Source: Anseranas semipalmata (taxonomy: Eukaryota; Chordata; Aves; Anseriformes; Anseranatidae). From it: a stretch of 64,000 nt of DNA. Numbering within the stretch: position 1 is the first letter of the stretch; each line of letters opens with the position of its first letter. The position numbers and the translations under genes are program-made. The stretch covers positions 58,652 to 122,651 of the forward strand of contig VXAA01005623.1 in assembly GCA_013399115.1 (NCBI GenBank), in the 5' to 3' direction. The notes beneath the pieces were generated by a model that had not been told where the DNA came from, did no database searches, and was given only the letters and a program-made list of their open reading frames with translations. Positions 61,650 through 64,000 of this stretch are shown piece after piece.

Positions 61650-64000
61650 CTGCAGAAGGGGAATGTTCAGAAGATGTGATTGATAGATGAATAAGTAGCA
61701 AATATTAAAAATAACTCTCTGGAACAGAATTTGTTATCTATAAGAGAAATACAGATGTTTCAGATCCCCATTTTACTAACTGTAACCCTCCCTAGTGTCC
61801 ATTCAGACTTAAAAAGAATGAAATCTTGGTGAAAGTATTAATTCTGAAAAAGGAAAGGGATGTTTGAAAGGAAAGGAACATGCAGCCAACTAAGACAAAA
61901 ATACAGTCTCTAATTATCAAAGAAATATGAATCATATTTTGATTTCATCCCCATCAGCTGGGCAGATGGGCAAAAAGACATGAAAAAACTACAGCTCCTG
62001 ACAGTGTGTTGTTCATTATATGATTTGTAGCTGCTCATTTAATGTCTATCATGACTTTGTAAGCCAAACCAACCAGCATATTTAAACAAGTGGAAGAACA
62101 GAATGTCTATGTGGTCTAGCAGCACATGAGCAAATGTCCTGATACCGACATATTACCACTTCCTCTGTCCCATGGTCTTTTGCTGGTAGTGGGAAACCCA
62201 CAGAGTCTTGCAGCAAATACAGCTTGAGGATGATTTTGCAGTAAATCCCCATTGCCGTCGGGGAGATGCAGGCAGTTGGTTGCACAGCCAGTTTGCAGAA
62301 CTAGGGCTTAGTTTCGGTCAGATTATTTAGATTAGTTTGGCCTTCCTATCTCATGCAAAGTGAGTAATTACAATACAAACCTTTCCATTGGAAATCAGTG
62401 TGAGTTTAACTGATTTTAACTTCTGTCAGTGAGATTGGTGAGGAACAGGGTTTGGCCACACCCGCCAAACAAGAGCCAGATATTAAATGCACCTGAAGAA
62501 AGGATTTAATTTTGTATATGAATCCATGGGACAAGACTCATCACAGATTATCATTTACCTCACTGGATAAATACTTTTGTCAAAAGAGGAAACCTGAGGC
62601 ATAGCTATTCTAACTGTGGGCTCCTCAGTGAATGGAACAAATGGATTACAGACTTCTCAAACAGATTTTGTAAAGCTAATAACATTTAAATGACAGAGAT
62701 TAATTTACTCAGTTGAATCACAACAGACAGCAAACCATACGCAAAACATTTTCTAAAGCCACAGTGTGAATGGCAGAAAGTGCAAGAGGAAAACCAAGCC
62801 CATGCAAAATGAGCCGATGCTGCCATCTGCCACAGTTTGGACAAAATGCAAATTTGCTATAGATCATTTTTTATCCCCTCAATTCCCCTTTGAAGAACTT
62901 GGTAAAGCCCTACCAGTGAAGCAGTATTTGCTGCACTTTTTGTAGGGAAGAGAGCAAGCAGTTCTGGGAATTCCTATATTCACCTCATGGAAAGATGCCA
63001 GGAAGCATAATATAGAAATGAACCTCTCTTCCAGATTTGAAAGACAAGGTTAAAATAGAGTAGGAGGCATAATTTATATCTTATGGGTGTATTTCTCTAC
63101 CTCTGCTCATCTCTAATTTATGACCCAGTAATGCCTTTATCTAAAGAACAGATGACTCATAGACTTTGGCTTTGCTCTGGAGTATCGTGTTAGTCGTAGC
63201 AGCATTTGTACCACAGGAAACAGGTCAGAAACAATTTACTTTGCACCTGTTTCCTCTCTTCCTTCCTTCTCCTGTGCAGCCTGCTCCTCTGGCTTGAGCC
63301 CTTAGGACAGGAGAGCAGGGCCAGAACTGCATTTCTACCCACCACAGAATCCTTCTGCTCACGCAAATGGCAGCAAAAGCACCATGGTAGCCTTGCATGA
63401 CTGCAAAGGGAGCAGAGGGCAGCTTCCCTTTAAGAGGCAGTGAAGAGGGACATTATAATCTAGCCCAAATTTTCTGCATAAAGGACCAGAGATTAGGCCA
63501 AAGCCAGTCTTGTCTTAAAGCTTGGAAAGCTTAATGGGCTTTTAAAAAACTCCCTGTTTCTGTGAAGGTTTATAGCCCTGCCTGACAGGGACCTCCAATA
63601 ACATGCCATAGCCTGTATTTCGCATTTCATATACTTATGGTGTAATTTTTATTCAAATTTACCTTTGATTTCTATATCTCTATTTGGATGCCAAGTTTAC
63701 TTGAGTTGGATAAAGACACATAAAATAAAGGCACAGAAATCTCCGTCAGTGCCTGAAATTCTGGCCTTGCTCCTGGGAGCTGAAAGGCATTTTGCCGTGC
63801 CCCAGGGCATGTTACCTTCAGCACGGCGCTGGACAAGCAACAGTCCAGCAGTCTGTAAACTGCCTCTCTTCTTGGTTGGGGTATTTTGAACTCAACCTTC
63901 CAAGTCCCATGCCGATTATGTTTCTGGATACATTGAGAGTTCAGAGAAGACTGGAGAACAAGTGCAGTGCGGCACGACTGCAGGCACGGTGCTGCAAAGG
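61650..64000 (-). other. GNAT3 intron 1, 3' part
   Basis: At least 2351 bp. Every minus-strand ATG-GGN start in it was read and none continues as the expected alpha-subunit N-terminus; no matching donor was seen either. The first coding exon and promoter therefore lie outside the window. Confidence 0.8.

Noticed and set aside
61650..64000. Search for GNAT3 exon 1
   Set aside because: Minus-strand ATG-GGN candidates near 61951, 62163, 62236, 62800 and 63909 do not continue as an alpha-subunit N-terminus.
1..64000. CRISPR arrays, tRNA, rRNA and operon-type organisation
   Set aside because: No regularly spaced direct repeats with unique spacers, no cloverleaf or rRNA sequence recognised, and the DNA is clearly eukaryotic.

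Overview
This window is vertebrate nuclear DNA, almost certainly from a bird. It is mostly AT-rich, intron- and intergenic-type sequence with no bacterial-style gene packing. It carries several CR1 LINE insertions with the avian 3' tail built on ATTCTATG, plus avian-type retroviral LTRs. CR1 families and long homopolymer tracts are compatible with a galliform such as chicken, but the sequence alone does not fix the species. There is one 59-base run of N at 28730-28788 and four single N bases, at 4061, 34649, 52779 and 53578. All but the one at 52779 lie in or next to low-complexity tracts.

The only protein-coding gene I can support is GNAT3, the alpha subunit of gustducin, a taste-signalling G protein. 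It is on the minus strand. Seven coding exons (2 to 8) lie between 61649 and 40840. All are in frame, with canonical GT-AG splice sites and the exon sizes typical of the Gi/transducin family (43, 142, 158, 129, 130, 154 and 191 bp). Together they encode residues 40-354 of an inferred 354-residue protein. The first coding exon (118 bp expected) is not in 61650-64000, so the gene runs off the right edge and intron 1 is at least 2.35 kb.

Layout. 1-36.9 kb: gene-poor intergenic DNA with simple repeats, a short CR1 near 16.6 kb, an internally deleted CR1 at 29.5-30.1 kb, a purine microsatellite at 34.6 kb and a degenerate repeated segment near 35.6-36.1 kb. 36.96-37.33 kb: an isolated, very GC- and CpG-rich island with a TATA-like motif and a GC box, the best promoter candidate in the window. 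38.9-39.64 kb: a probable solo LTR on the minus strand. 40.8-64.0 kb: GNAT3. Its introns hold a CR1 piece (46.0 kb), a second LTR-like element containing repeated GC-rich units (47.8-48.65 kb), a perfect (TTTTC)20 array (48.8 kb), three CR1 insertions in intron 3 (52.3-55.9 kb) and a G-quadruplex motif in intron 2.

In mammals GNAT3 lies on the opposite strand to CD36 in a GNAI1-GNAT3-CD36-SEMA3C neighbourhood. If that order holds here, CD36 would lie to the right and GNAI1 to the left, and the orphan CpG island could be an upstream, alternative plus-strand promoter. That is a hypothesis. I found no convincing new biological system. The observations most worth checking are the CpG island, the intact bird GNAT3, and the repeat structures at the CR1 and LTR junctions.
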